Shown: positions 1 to 8,970, counted from the stretch's first letter. The stretch: 64,000 nucleotides of DNA from Spirosoma sp. KCTC 42546 (GCF_006965485.1 NZ_CP041360.1:4258501-4322500), one strand, 5' to 3'. The notes: generated from the letters alone by a model not told the origin. Translations and numbers: made by a program.

Positions 1-1671
1 CAGGTGGGCGTAGGTTTCATTCTCCGGCTCCATCGAAAAAATGTCGGATTCCGCAATCACGTGCTTTTTTAATCCCCAGTTAGCCATATCGTCCATCAGA
101 TCCAGTACGCGCCGACTTAACCGCGGCTCCGACAGATCCGCAGGAATATTTTTCCAGGCAGCTCCAAAAAAGTGGTCGGATTTATAAAAATCTTCGTCTT
201 TGTATTGATCCGGAAATCCAGTCGAACCCTTCGTGCGGGCATGCGCTGTCCAGGCCAAACCATTCTCGGCCTCAAGAAGCTTCAACATGTCGTTTTTATC
301 AGCAATGCGATACACTTTTCCGTAGGTCGGATCGTCCGTAACGAACGGCATCTCGGGTTTACGGGACATGATCCAGTACACTGGCTTCGGGAAAAAGTCC
401 AGCCAGTGCCCCCCGAAAAAGTTATTCGGCTCTTCGCCCGGAAGTAATAGAAAGTTGTTGTCTGATAGTCGTTTACATTCACTGAACAAAGTTTTTAGTT
501 CCAGCAGGCGTTGATCATCGGGCCCTTTGGGATGGCCGGGGCCATGAAACTCTGCCAGGTGCACAATATTGACGCCCGCGTTCTTGAACACGTTCACGAA
601 GTTTGGCACCTTCGGTACGGGCTTTCCGGCCAGCACCGTGTTCATAACGTGTTCATTATGAAAGTGGCTCGACATAGTTTTGTAGCCAGGCAGCACGGGG
701 TATTTATCGTTATGGGTGAAGCGTTTTACCTCGTCTAGCACTTGGGCTGGTTTATTGGTGCTGAGCAGGCAAAAGAAGTTTAACCGCTGCTGGGTTTTAG
801 GGGGTGCATTCACCCAGGGAACCCAGCGCCTGTCGCCCATCAGGTCCTGCCGAATACCGATGCCAAACGCAGGTACCAAACTCCGGTAGTTAGTACCATA
901 CCAGGTAAAATCCAGATTATAGGCTTCATCCAGCGGGTAAAAATATTGATGGGGGGCAGGAAATACCGCCAGACTACCCTGGTTATTGGCCCCGATAATT
1001 GTCCGGTATTTCACCGCCTGAGCTTTGTTGGGTTGGTTCAGGTCGGCCGTTACGCTTTGCATCTGGTTATCAGTATCCGACCAGGCAATGTTCGTCCAAA
1101 CCGGCTGTTTAGTCACCAGACCGGCATCATAGAGAATGGCCGTAGAATCCACCTCTGTGGCCATCACCGCGGCCACATTAAACAGGGGACTTCCATTATA
1201 AACCGTAATTTCAAGCGCACCTTTGAAGGTAGCGGCTTCCACCTCCGAGAGTCTGACTACGGTTCGGGAGCCAATGGTTTTGACACTGGCAGTCCGTTTG
1301 GACAATTCAACGGCGTACGATTTGTGGGGTAGTTTGTTCGTTTTATCGAAGAAGATATTCCAGCCATTTTGGGAAATTAAATCCCGTTTACCAATCGTCA
1401 GCACGAAAGCGGGGTCGAGCGCGCTGGCTATCTCACTAAATTTTCCCTGTTGAGATAGCTGAATGCTATTGAACAGGGGCTTTTGGGCATCAAGATTAAG
1501 GATCAATTTAGCCGTCTCTTTTCCATTGGCGAGCCAGCTAACAAGCAGGTTATTTCCCTGAGTGGTTACATTGGTGCCGTTTTTTTTCTGATAACCCGAT
1601 AAATCCACGGGTACCTGCGCGTAAACGCCTGAGCAAATCAGCACCAGTAAGGCTACTAATTGATTCTTCAT
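1..1671 (-). CDS. Secreted PHP-like protein, 3' end cut by window edge
   Basis: The reverse strand is open from an ATG at 1671 to base 1 (557 codons) with no stop, so the C-terminus lies outside the window. Residues 1-19 form a signal peptide ending SGVYAQ, so the product is probably periplasmic or outer-surface. A beta-rich N-terminal half is followed by SSHFHNEH near residue 335, then EFHGPGHPKGPDD, PGEEPNNFFGGHW and TAHARTKGSTGFPD. These His/Glu-rich blocks resemble PHP-type metal phosphoesterases found as large secreted proteins in Bacteroidota and Planctomycetes. The family call rests on recall of motif style; substrate is unknown. It is divergent from the gene starting at 2001, so 1672-2000 holds both promoters. 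Confidence 0.7.
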   Translation of the reverse strand, partial: MKNQLVALLVLICSGVYAQVPVDLSGYQKKNGTNVTTQGNNLLVSWLANGKETAKLILNLDAQKPLFNSIQLSQQGKFSEIASALDPAFVLTIGKRDLISQNGWNIFFDKTNKLPHKSYAVELSKRTASVKTIGSRTVVRLSEVEAATFKGALEITVYNGSPLFNVAAVMATEVDSTAILYDAGLVTKQPVWTNIAWSDTDNQMQSVTADLNQPNKAQAVKYRTIIGANNQGSLAVFPAPHQYFYPLDEAYNLDFTWYGTNYRSLVPAFGIGIRQDLMGDRRWVPWVNAPPKTQQRLNFFCLLSTNKPAQVLDEVKRFTHNDKYPVLPGYKTMSSHFHNEHVMNTVLAGKPVPKVPNFVNVFKNAGVNIVHLAEFHGPGHPKGPDDQRLLELKTLFSECKRLSDNNFLLLPGEEPNNFFGGHWLDFFPKPVYWIMSRKPEMPFVTDDPTYGKVYRIADKNDMLKLLEAENGLAWTAHARTKGSTGFPDQYKDEDFYKSDHFFGAAWKNIPADLSEPRLSRRVLDLMDDMANWGLKKHVIAESDIFSMEPENETYAHL

Positions 1672-2000
1672 AAACCCTCTTCGTTATGAACCTCATAAGT
1701 GGGTTGCTCGGAGAATCTAATGCCGTGGAGCTGTAGAAATGGGGTATTAGGAGGTTAGTAGGTTAGTAGGCAACCTATTTATTCAATATGGCCACCTGCT
1801 TAGAGGCAAAATCTACCACAGTCAGTAAAATCAGACGGCACAGGCCGCCCTGCGCCAAAGCGGCAACTTTTACGTTTCGTTAACATTCTTTTACTAGCCC
1901 GCCAACACATCTCAGCACAAAGACTGGTAGGTTTACGGTCTGTCGTTGCGGCCGTCCGCGGCTGCGGTTGACATTCGTTGGTATCAAAAAAGGAAAAAGG
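1672..2000. other. Divergent intergenic region
   Basis: This 329-base gap separates two divergently transcribed exported-protein genes and should contain both promoters. A short direct repeat (ggttagta, twice) lies near 1755-1772. No long hairpin and no convincing open frame were seen. Confidence 0.5.
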
Positions 2001-3647
2001 ATGAACTACTCCCCCGTATATGTTTTGTTCTGGATGGTTGTTTTTTGCACTTCCTGTGGACAAAACCAAACAAACTCACCAATAAATACTATCAAGTCCG
2101 AAATTAAAGACATCGGGCCTAACATAATGGTTCGCAATATAAAAAAAGGCAGAAATGGCACCATTTTGATTGCTGGCCCGAACAACTCATCATTTGGTGA
2201 TGTTTTTCGATACGACCCTTCCAGGGCCGGGGAAAAATCGTTTACTAATCTGACAAGTAGACTAGGCCAGCATATATTCTGGGATGTGCTGGAAGATCGA
2301 CGAGGGAATCTTTGGTTCGCTTCTACTGATTCAGGCGTTTATTATGACAACGGGAAATCCATTCAACATTTCACTACCACGGAAGGACTTGCCAATAATC
2401 GAGTTACGTCTGTTTATGAAGATAAAGCCGGCATTATTTGGTTCGGCACTGGAGGTGGAGTAAGCCGTTACGATGGGAAATCGTTTCGAAATTTCACTTC
2501 TCCGAACACTCCGCTTTTTTTTAAAGAAGGGCATTGGAATGATGATATTCATACAATCCTTGAAGATAAAACAGGGAAATTGTGGGTTGGCACAAGGGGC
2601 GACGCCTTTGTTTATGACGGGAAAAAATTTACCACGTTAACCCATAAAGGTGAACCCTTTCTCGACGTTTGGGCTATACTGGAAGATAGCAAAGGGGCTA
2701 TTTGGCTCAGCGGTTACAATGGCTTTAAAGGAGGCCATCGACCCGGTGGGCTCTATCGCTATGACGGCAGTACCTTTACTAAGGTATCGGAGAGAGGTGC
2801 TTATGCTATAATCCAGGATAAAAAAGGAAACATCTGGACTACGGGTCCTGTAAATCCAGCTAATTGGACTGTCCAGGCACTTTCCCGTTATGATGCAACG
2901 TCCTTATATAGTACTAAGCCCACGGTAACCGAAATAATTTCAGGAAAGGCTTTTCTGGGACTTTTGGAAGCTAATGATGGAAGTATTTGGTTTGGCGATG
3001 CGACCGGAGTGTATCGTTATGATGGAAAGACCATCACGGACTTTTATAATAAAGAGGGTCAGAAAAAATATATCATCGATACGAAGCAAAGTGCTATAAT
3101 CTGGAAAGGTTCCAGGTTACTTGGTGGATGGGAAGGTCCTACGTTAGTTAGTGATGGTTCCAGTACAGGAGACGTCGATATAGTAAAAGGAGAATTGTTG
3201 ATCGAAAACCGTCAGCTGCAGGGTGGTGCAGTTGAAGTCGACATGAATACCATTGAACAAAAGTTTGATGATCAACGTCCACACAATAAATTACCTGCAT
3301 TTTTTGATGTCAAAAAATTCCCTGTTTCAACCTTTGTCATTACGAAGGTTGAAACAGGGAATGATGGACATACAAAAGTTCCAACTGATGGAAGTATAAG
3401 AGTTAATGAAGGAAATATAAAAGTTACAGGGAACCTGACCCTTGAAGGTATCACGAAGGCAGTTACGTTTCCAGCCAAAATGCAATTTAAGGACGGAATG
3501 GACGGAACTGTCGAGGTGAATGGTACGCTGATCCTTGATCGAACAGATTGGGGTACCGATTATGGATCAGAAAAGTACTTTTATCAGTCTGGTGATGCAA
3601 TTTTGGACGACGTTAAACTCTATATGAAAATCGTAGCCAAAAAATAA
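2001..3647 (+). CDS. Lipoprotein with two-component-type propeller fused to YceI domain
   Basis: I chose the ATG at 2001, preceded by an aaaaagg purine run, over a TTG at 1968. The 548-residue product starts with a hydrophobic segment ending FCTSC (Cys19), a loose lipobox. Residues about 60-340 carry repeated blades of the form GxLWFxT/GGVSRYDG (for example GIIWFGTGGGVSRYDG), typical of the Reg_prop propeller usually found as the sensor of hybrid two-component proteins. No kinase follows. Instead residues about 365-548 form a YceI-like lipid-binding barrel with KLPAFFDVKKFP and GNLTLEGITKAVTFP. The role is probably extracytoplasmic ligand binding. The gene looks more AT-rich than its neighbours, which may mean transfer. 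Confidence 0.8.
   Translation: MNYSPVYVLFWMVVFCTSCGQNQTNSPINTIKSEIKDIGPNIMVRNIKKGRNGTILIAGPNNSSFGDVFRYDPSRAGEKSFTNLTSRLGQHIFWDVLEDRRGNLWFASTDSGVYYDNGKSIQHFTTTEGLANNRVTSVYEDKAGIIWFGTGGGVSRYDGKSFRNFTSPNTPLFFKEGHWNDDIHTILEDKTGKLWVGTRGDAFVYDGKKFTTLTHKGEPFLDVWAILEDSKGAIWLSGYNGFKGGHRPGGLYRYDGSTFTKVSERGAYAIIQDKKGNIWTTGPVNPANWTVQALSRYDATSLYSTKPTVTEIISGKAFLGLLEANDGSIWFGDATGVYRYDGKTITDFYNKEGQKKYIIDTKQSAIIWKGSRLLGGWEGPTLVSDGSSTGDVDIVKGELLIENRQLQGGAVEVDMNTIEQKFDDQRPHNKLPAFFDVKKFPVSTFVITKVETGNDGHTKVPTDGSIRVNEGNIKVTGNLTLEGITKAVTFPAKMQFKDGMDGTVEVNGTLILDRTDWGTDYGSEKYFYQSGDAILDDVKLYMKIVAKK
3318..3361. repeat. 17-bp perfect inverted repeat inside coding sequence
   Basis: Arms at 3318-3334 and 3345-3361 are exact reverse complements around a 10-base loop. 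They lie inside the YceI part of the propeller-YceI gene. Confidence 0.9.
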
Positions 3648-3823
3648 CATCTGAATCCATTAGACTTCAACATGATCAGATCATGTCATTCCGTTGCAAG
3701 AGCTTTTAGATTTTCGAAATTTTGTAAAAAATTAAGCAGAAAAAGGGGTTCTGCGTGCAGCCACGCAAAAGAGCATACAGACGGTTCCGAAAAGAAAGTA
3801 ATACCCGGCTGATTTCATTTGAC

Positions 3824-4333
3824 TTAAATTTCAGGATCCTGTGGGTAAATGGTCCATACCTGATTGGCACCAGCTGTTTTCTTCGCCAGAACTACTTTCG
3901 CATTCACGGTTCCGGCGTCGGATGGGGTTAAATACAGATCGCTCCCTTTGAGCTTGATTCGATAGGTATCTTTCCCCGTACGAAGAAATTCGTATTCCTG
4001 ATTTGCCTGCAACGAAACCAACGGTTGTTGTTCTAAACTGATGCCCTCCGTTGGAGTGGCTGCGATGGGTTGCAGCGTTTTGTTCGTGAATAAATTGCGT
4101 AGCTGATACGTTTCGCCTTCTACGTGATTAAAATCCCAGGTTACGCATTTCCAGTTAACAGGCGAATAGGAAACAATGGGCGTTCCGTTTGCTTTTCTAG
4201 CATCCTGCACCCGAAGCACCAGGCCCGTCTGCGTGTTTTTGATCGCATAGGTTCCTCTAATCACCTGAGCAAAACTCGCTTTAGTCAACACGGTTAAGCC
4301 AATGACTATCAACCCAATCAATTTTGTTTTCAT
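3824..4333 (-). CDS. Secreted ricin-B-like (RICIN) domain protein
   Basis: The 169-residue product has a signal peptide (residues 1-23, ending KASFAQ) and one domain. Its pattern GTYAIKNTQTGLVLRV, then TWDFNHVEGETYQLRN and ending NQVWTIYPQDP, matches ricin-type beta-trefoil lectins, in which the repeated Q/W motif (here NQVWTI) packs the trefoil core. The natural role of such a free-standing domain is likely carbohydrate binding outside the inner membrane. No catalytic partner is adjacent. It converges with the propeller-YceI gene; an 8-bp palindrome lies at 3670-3686 in the gap. The family is fairly secure, the ligand unknown. Confidence 0.75.
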   Translation of the reverse strand: MKTKLIGLIVIGLTVLTKASFAQVIRGTYAIKNTQTGLVLRVQDARKANGTPIVSYSPVNWKCVTWDFNHVEGETYQLRNLFTNKTLQPIAATPTEGISLEQQPLVSLQANQEYEFLRTGKDTYRIKLKGSDLYLTPSDAGTVNAKVVLAKKTAGANQVWTIYPQDPEI

Positions 4334-4628
4334 CGTTGCATGAGGGAATTAGTTGAACAAAAAACAAAGTAAGCAAGAAGGACGAAACGCTACGGTATCC
4401 AGCCCTCAAAAGTCCAGTTCACGGTATGAGAATGCCCAGTATTTTAAGGATACTTTCATGAATGTAGCGCGCCCATCAACCTATCTGTTTGTTCAGAAAG
4501 TAGTATTCTGTCGAGAAAGATTCCAACAGTCAGTAGCCCACTGTACACCAATCCGATTACGAAAAAAGGAATTATCAGACTAGGAATTTTTAATAGCCGG
4601 GGACGGAAGGGGAAATTCCTTGAACTGG

Positions 4629-5057
4629 CTACTTGTTGAGCATGCCGTTACTGATTAACTCAAAATCATGTTTGTCGATCTCAAAAAAGCCGATACGAAA
4701 GGGGTAGCCCCATGATTTTTTGTTCGAGATAAAGTCAAGTTCATCAATGAGTGGCAAGATCGACACATCACTGGAGGCATGAAACGTTACGTTTCGCCGG
4801 AAGGGAGAAAAATTCTCCGAAACGGTAACCTGATAAATGGTGTCGTCGATTAGTTGCCCAATGGCTGTAAACGCCTGACATTTCTGGTCACCTTCCAGGA
4901 CTTGTTTCGGCGAATAGAAGATCACCCAGTCACCGGGTTTCATTCGTTTCAATGGCGCTTGTTTTCCGTGATTGGCCTGCATAAATCCGCCGGAAACCCC
5001 TCGAAGTACGTGGTCTTTTGAGGCTACAACGATCCAGTATTGCGGTGATTGGCTCAT
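4629..5057 (-). CDS. EVE domain protein (UPF0310-type)
   Basis: The 142-residue protein fits the whole EVE domain. It has the N-terminal [19 protein letters not shown] strand-loop, the conserved [13 protein letters not shown] motif at about 40-53, and the C-terminal [13 protein letters not shown] block. EVE domains share the PUA-like fold of YTH proteins and bind modified bases, and some act in restriction of modified DNA. That function is family knowledge and is not shown here. No signal peptide is seen, so it should be cytoplasmic. Downstream of it is an open minus-strand stretch of uncertain status. Confidence 0.85.
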   Translation of the reverse strand: MSQSPQYWIVVASKDHVLRGVSGGFMQANHGKQAPLKRMKPGDWVIFYSPKQVLEGDQKCQAFTAIGQLIDDTIYQVTVSENFSPFRRNVTFHASSDVSILPLIDELDFISNKKSWGYPFRIGFFEIDKHDFELISNGMLNK

Positions 5058-5076
5058 AATACGACACGGATTGCGT

Positions 5077-5449
5077 TTAGTCCAGGGATACGTTGCCTTC
5101 GGTGAATTTCAGGTTGTATTTTAATTGGTTCAACCGCCAGCCGTTCGTTGTGCGCTCGGCCTTCAAGTCATAGCTGCCGGTAAACGTCCGTGTCTTACCT
5201 TTCGTAACAGCCTCCCGGAAGTGGGTAGCTACTGCATAGCCGTATAGGTCCGCCTGGGTGCCTCTTAGAGTTATCAGATAATGTCCACCCTGGTGGTGTA
5301 CCTGATCAAGGTGTTGAAACCCTAAACACCTCATTTACTAACCCTTCCCAATTCCGGGAATCGGTGTACATGAACAGACGATTTGCCAGCTCGGCAAGTT
5401 GCTGCCTGTCCTGTAGCTCGGTAAAAGCAGTTCCGCGTTCGTTATTCAT
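5077..5449 (-). pseudogene. Broken SnoaL/NTF2-like gene
   Basis: From an ATG at 5449 the frame reads MNNERGTAFTELQDRQQLAE and on through a typical NTF2-like first helix (NRLFMYTDSRNWEGLVNEVF) before a stop about 45 codons in. The remainder of the fold resumes one frame over, with HLDQVHHQGGHYLI, then the strands TRTFTGSYDLKAERT and [13 protein letters not shown]. The joined product is about 30 residues shorter than a normal SnoaL-like domain and lacks its central part. An internal deletion that also shifted the frame near 5315 explains this. The 85-residue 3' frame alone would not fold as a complete domain. Confidence 0.65.
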
Positions 5450-5725
5450 GAAAAATGACGGTCTGTGTTACTACTATTTACGGAAAACAACCTCTCTAAT
5501 TTCGAATTTGTTTGCTAAATGGCTATGCCATCACACATAGTGAGCATTCCTCTACAGAATCACTCGTTTCTTCATATTCCTTCTTTTGCCAGCAAGTCGG
5601 CGGCTTCCCTGTCCTTATATTCCAGAATTAGTTTCTTCAGTTTCATTTTAACTGGGCAATGACCACTTGATTCTGAGGAAAATAGTTTTACTATTTTTAC
5701 ACTGGAGTATAACATTAGTAAAACT

Positions 5726-6070
5726 TTACTCTTTTTGCTCTAGCAATTGCTGTAATGCCTTTTTACCCTCTTCATTACCAGGCCAGAGCACAATGGATTT
5801 CCGGTACATAGCAATGGCTTCCTGTTATTTTCCATCTTTAGCCAGGGCAATGGCATAGCTATCCTAGGTGCATGCTGTCGTCTTTTAATTTATTGAATCG
5901 GCGAATCGCACAATCGGGTCCTTTGCTGACCATCCTCTCTCCATATACCCTTGCATCATCACCTGTAGCGGATTTGTATCGATATTGCCATAAAAAATGT
6001 TGGTTTGCTTTTTGGTCAGGTTTCGGTGCAGAAAGGTAGTTAGGCCAACAATATGCCCGTCAAGAAACAT
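5726..6070 (-). pseudogene. Remnant of serine hydrolase with C-terminal TPR
   Basis: Three pieces in different frames can be joined. At 6070-5888 lies GLTTFLHRNLTKKQTNIFYG, which resembles the C-terminal part of beta-lactamase-fold serine hydrolases. A short piece ending MHLG follows, then DSYAIALAKDGK, an in-frame TAA, and QEAIAMYRKSIVLWPGNEEG to a stop at 5726. The last two form one TPR-like helix pair, as found at the C-terminus of many Bacteroidota serine hydrolases. The lesions are a frameshift near 5890, another near 5862 and a nonsense codon near 5828. The catalytic N-terminal domain is absent. Nothing else could be named in 5450-5725. Confidence 0.55.
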
Positions 6071-6093
6071 GAACCGGTTGACGGAATAAACGA

Positions 6094-6135
6094 AAATCGG
6101 GCAGAAAACACCTACTAAGGTCTCCTGCCCGATTT
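6094..6135 (-). terminator. Hairpin after the VOC gene
   Basis: Arms at 6094-6104 and 6125-6135 (aaatcgggcag and its complement) lie just downstream of the VOC gene. On the reverse strand the second arm ends in a short T run, consistent with intrinsic termination. Confidence 0.5.
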
Positions 6136-6160
6136 AAATATAGTTTGCTTCTTATGCTTC

Positions 6161-6613
6161 TTATAATGCCTTGATATCAATTTTCGACATCTTCATCATG
6201 GCTTCCATGGCCCGTTTTGCTTTCTTCGGGTCTTTATCACCCAGCAGTCTGCCCAATGCAGAGGGCACAATTTGCCACGACACCCCAAATTTATCTTTCA
6301 GCCAGCCACATGGCCCTGGTTCCCCACCTTCAGTAAGCTTCTCCCAAAAGTAGTCTACCTCTTCCTGCGTTTCGCAGTTTACGAAGAGCGAAATACCCTG
6401 GGCAAAGGTAAAATGCGGGCCACCATTCAAGGCAAAAAACTCCTGCCCGTCGAGTTGAAACGTAACAGACATAACTGTACCTGCGGGTAGCGGAGCCCCC
6501 TCCCCATACCGGCTCACACGCCCAATAGTTGAATTTTTAAAGATGGAAGTGTACAGGTTTGCTGCTTCTTCGGCCTGGTTGTTGAAAGTCAGGAATGTCG
6601 TGATCTTTTGCAT
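6161..6613 (-). CDS. VOC family (PhnB-like, 3-demethylubiquinone-9 methyltransferase-type) protein
   Basis: I take the ATG at 6613 (MQKITTFLTFNNQAEEAANL) because the 16 residues before it do not belong to the domain. The 150-residue product is one vicinal-oxygen-chelate domain of the PhnB-like type, with YTSIFKNSTIGRVSRYGEG, the strand FQLDGQEFFALNGGPHF, and the closing block WLKDKFGVSWQIVPSAL. The tail DPKKAKRAMEAMMKMSKIDI is also typical. Such proteins are cytoplasmic and mostly of unknown substrate; names based on methyltransferases are historical. It is a single gene followed by a hairpin. Confidence 0.88.
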   Translation of the reverse strand: MQKITTFLTFNNQAEEAANLYTSIFKNSTIGRVSRYGEGAPLPAGTVMSVTFQLDGQEFFALNGGPHFTFAQGISLFVNCETQEEVDYFWEKLTEGGEPGPCGWLKDKFGVSWQIVPSALGRLLGDKDPKKAKRAMEAMMKMSKIDIKAL

Positions 6614-6752
6614 GTTGTTTACCGTTTTGATTACTACCGAAGCAAAGGTACAATAGCTCAAAACAACATCAGGTGGGTAAAAACGACATTATCAGGGTCG
6701 ATTCCGACAAGGGATTTTTGTACTTATTGTTTCTGTGGATTCTGTAGAATCA

Positions 6753-7874
6753 CTATCGAATCTTGAACAGAACCTCAACGAACGGGTCATTCGTCACGGC
6801 ACGATCTTTCCGCGTTATATCGCGATCAAAGGGGCGGTTGAGGTTATTACCAGCCAGATCTTCCTGTCGCCCTTCAATTCGAAGTCGATACGTTCCAGCC
6901 TGCCAGGCCTCATTGGGTTTGAAGGAACTTTGTTTTTCTTCATTGCCCGGTTGCCATTTACCCGAAACCGGTTTGCCGGATTCGGTCAGGACGTGCAGTG
7001 TTTCGGTCAGCAGGTTATAATCGAGGGGCTCCCCGAATGCCACTTCCAGTGGGCTTACGCTTCCCGATTGCGGCTGGGATAATGTCCATTTTGCCGGAAC
7101 GGGAGATAAACTATCGCGCGGCACTGTCACAAATGGTTTTATAGTTTTCTTCATGAGCCTGGCACCCTGCTGATCAGGCCAGGCAGCCGAAACAACCAGT
7201 TCATAGTGAACACCTGCCAGTAAAGGTGCGCCTAAACGTTTGTTCGGTTGTAAATCACGTTTGATGCGGCCGGGGTCGAGCCAAAGGGTTAGCATCGTCC
7301 GATCGGCATTCCAAAGTTCAGGCTGTAGGTTGAGAAAAACACCGGGTAGCGTATCGGTATAATTTCTAACTAAGGAGACGTAGTTCTGTGATTGCCCTTC
7401 CCGCATGGGGCGGGAAAAATGCAGGTAAATTTTCAGCAAATTATCCGGCAATGAATCCTGGGTCGGATAGATGGCCAGTAAGGTTGGGGTATCGCCGGGG
7501 GCCAGGTCAGGAATGGTCATTTCGCCCAGTTGATTGTCTTTCAACCAGACACCATAGGTGAGCCCACGGGTAAACGGAATCAGCGGTTCAAAAACAATGG
7601 ATTTACCAATTGATTGATAGTTACCTGCAATGGCAGTCTCTTTACCCGCTAATCGTACCGCCAGAAATTGACCCAGCGAATCGGAAGATACGGACTGGAG
7701 TAACTGTTTTGGGATGGAAATACCCGTTGCCCGTTTATCAGTCCACCGGATCGAGATCTCGGCCTTTTTTGAGGGATGACAAGCCCAAACGAGTCCGAAC
7801 GTAAAAAAAATCAGGCTGTACACGGCGTACAACCTGATTTCGGCATGCCTATTTCTTTTATAGATAACGATCAT
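6753..7874 (-). CDS. Lipoprotein with bacterial Ig-like domains
   Basis: I choose the ATG at 7874. It overlaps the end of the upstream gene by 17 bases and precedes a hydrophobic stretch ending in Cys (GLVWACHPSKK), a lipoprotein signal. The 373-residue product has beta-rich repeats of the Big/SbsA Ig-like type: ATGISIPKQLLQS, LLKIYLHFSRPM and SPLEVAFGEPLDYNLL, then a closing block GTYRLRIEGRQEDLAGNNL. Such blocks describe SbsA-Ig domains in which a 'lower bound' strand is followed by AGN. Function is unknown. The overlap shows it is translated with the upstream secreted protein, so the two probably act together at the cell envelope. Confidence 0.7.
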   Translation of the reverse strand: MIVIYKRNRHAEIRLYAVYSLIFFTFGLVWACHPSKKAEISIRWTDKRATGISIPKQLLQSVSSDSLGQFLAVRLAGKETAIAGNYQSIGKSIVFEPLIPFTRGLTYGVWLKDNQLGEMTIPDLAPGDTPTLLAIYPTQDSLPDNLLKIYLHFSRPMREGQSQNYVSLVRNYTDTLPGVFLNLQPELWNADRTMLTLWLDPGRIKRDLQPNKRLGAPLLAGVHYELVVSAAWPDQQGARLMKKTIKPFVTVPRDSLSPVPAKWTLSQPQSGSVSPLEVAFGEPLDYNLLTETLHVLTESGKPVSGKWQPGNEEKQSSFKPNEAWQAGTYRLRIEGRQEDLAGNNLNRPFDRDITRKDRAVTNDPFVEVLFKIR

Positions 7875-8970
7875 TAGCGGTCCAAAGATCAAGATTACCG
7901 TTTGACCGGCGCTGGAGCAAAATCATCTGATTATCGCCCAGTTTGTCTAATTGAATCACATTGGTTAATGGCAACGATACAAAATTTACGCCAGCCGTAG
8001 CAAAGTTTTCCTCAACGGGTGTGGTCAGTGAGCCTTGATACTCCTCAATGTTTTTGTAGCGTACTTTAAAAACCGGGCGGCTTGAGTTAGCCATGATCAG
8101 GAAGGATTCGTTTCCTTTTTTCAGCGTGATGATATCCAGCGGTTGGTTACCACTACCCATCTCAGCAACCGTCCGGCCTTTTACATGCTTCCCGGCTTTC
8201 AACTCATCCATTGGAAAAAGCACCAGCGGGGTGCAGGTATAGCTGGCCAGCAGGTATTTTTTGCCCTTGATCTCCGTTGTCGTAAAGGTTTTGATAGGCG
8301 CCATTGTTTCGTACTTACCATGGGCGGCATGGTAGATTTCGAGCGAAGCCTGATCCTGCACGTTTGTAAACGGAAACGGAATGCTACGGAATGTAGACCC
8401 AAACTCCTGGTTCGATAAGCCGCTCACCAGTACCTTGCCATCGGCAAAATCCATATCCGAAATTGCCGCAATACGCAGCGATTCGCCCCGTTGGCCTTTA
8501 GCATCTTCAGCCGGAACATTCGCTAGTGCCTGCATGGAGAAGGGAACGTTGCTTAGTGAAACCGGGGTTAATTTGTCGCCTTCTACTTTGAGTAATACCG
8601 GTGTCCCATCGCTGTGTTGTACAGCACAATACACGCTTTTTGATGTTGGGTTGACAGCAATATCCTGAATCGTGATGTTTTTGGCGTCCGTTCCTAATAA
8701 AGCAGCAATCTTCTGATCAATGTTTTTGACATCAACCGGGCTGGGCTTTTCAACAAGGCTGGCATCTTTCGTGTCGATGGCGAATACCGTTGCGCTTTTT
8801 CCATCCCCAATAAACAATACCCCATTCGGGCCAAACGAGAGCGCATTGATTGATTTGATAGCGGGTGTTCCCGTCACAAACCCATACTGATTTTTAATCG
8901 GGCGAGTGGTTGTTGCCAGCAGCACAAGTCCGGCACAGCCAATGGCCAGTAAGGAATACATTTTCTTCAT
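7858..8970 (-). CDS. Secreted propeller-like protein, unnamed
   Basis: The 370-residue product begins with a signal peptide (MKKMYSLLAIGCAGLVLLAT). Repeats such as INALSFGPNGVLFIGDGKSA, ITIQDIAVNPTSKSVYCAV and ISDMDFADGKVLVSGLSN look like the outer and inner strands of beta-propeller blades, so a periplasmic six- or seven-bladed propeller is likely. I do not recognise a catalytic motif or a named family. It is the first gene of a two-gene unit with the overlapping Ig-like lipoprotein. A 15-bp hairpin lies between it and the YceI gene upstream. Confidence 0.65.
   Translation of the reverse strand: MKKMYSLLAIGCAGLVLLATTTRPIKNQYGFVTGTPAIKSINALSFGPNGVLFIGDGKSATVFAIDTKDASLVEKPSPVDVKNIDQKIAALLGTDAKNITIQDIAVNPTSKSVYCAVQHSDGTPVLLKVEGDKLTPVSLSNVPFSMQALANVPAEDAKGQRGESLRIAAISDMDFADGKVLVSGLSNQEFGSTFRSIPFPFTNVQDQASLEIYHAAHGKYETMAPIKTFTTTEIKGKKYLLASYTCTPLVLFPMDELKAGKHVKGRTVAEMGSGNQPLDIITLKKGNESFLIMANSSRPVFKVRYKNIEEYQGSLTTPVEENFATAGVNFVSLPLTNVIQLDKLGDNQMILLQRRSNGNLDLWTANDRYL

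Noticed and set aside
946..1332. 128-codon frame on the plus strand
   Set aside because: It lies opposite the long partial gene at 1-1671, whose translation has clear signal and family-like blocks. The plus frame shows no domain.
4353..4583. 76-codon frame starting with TTG on the plus strand
   Set aside because: Low-complexity N-terminus, no ribosome site, no recognisable domain, and it starts inside the promoter region of the lectin-like gene.
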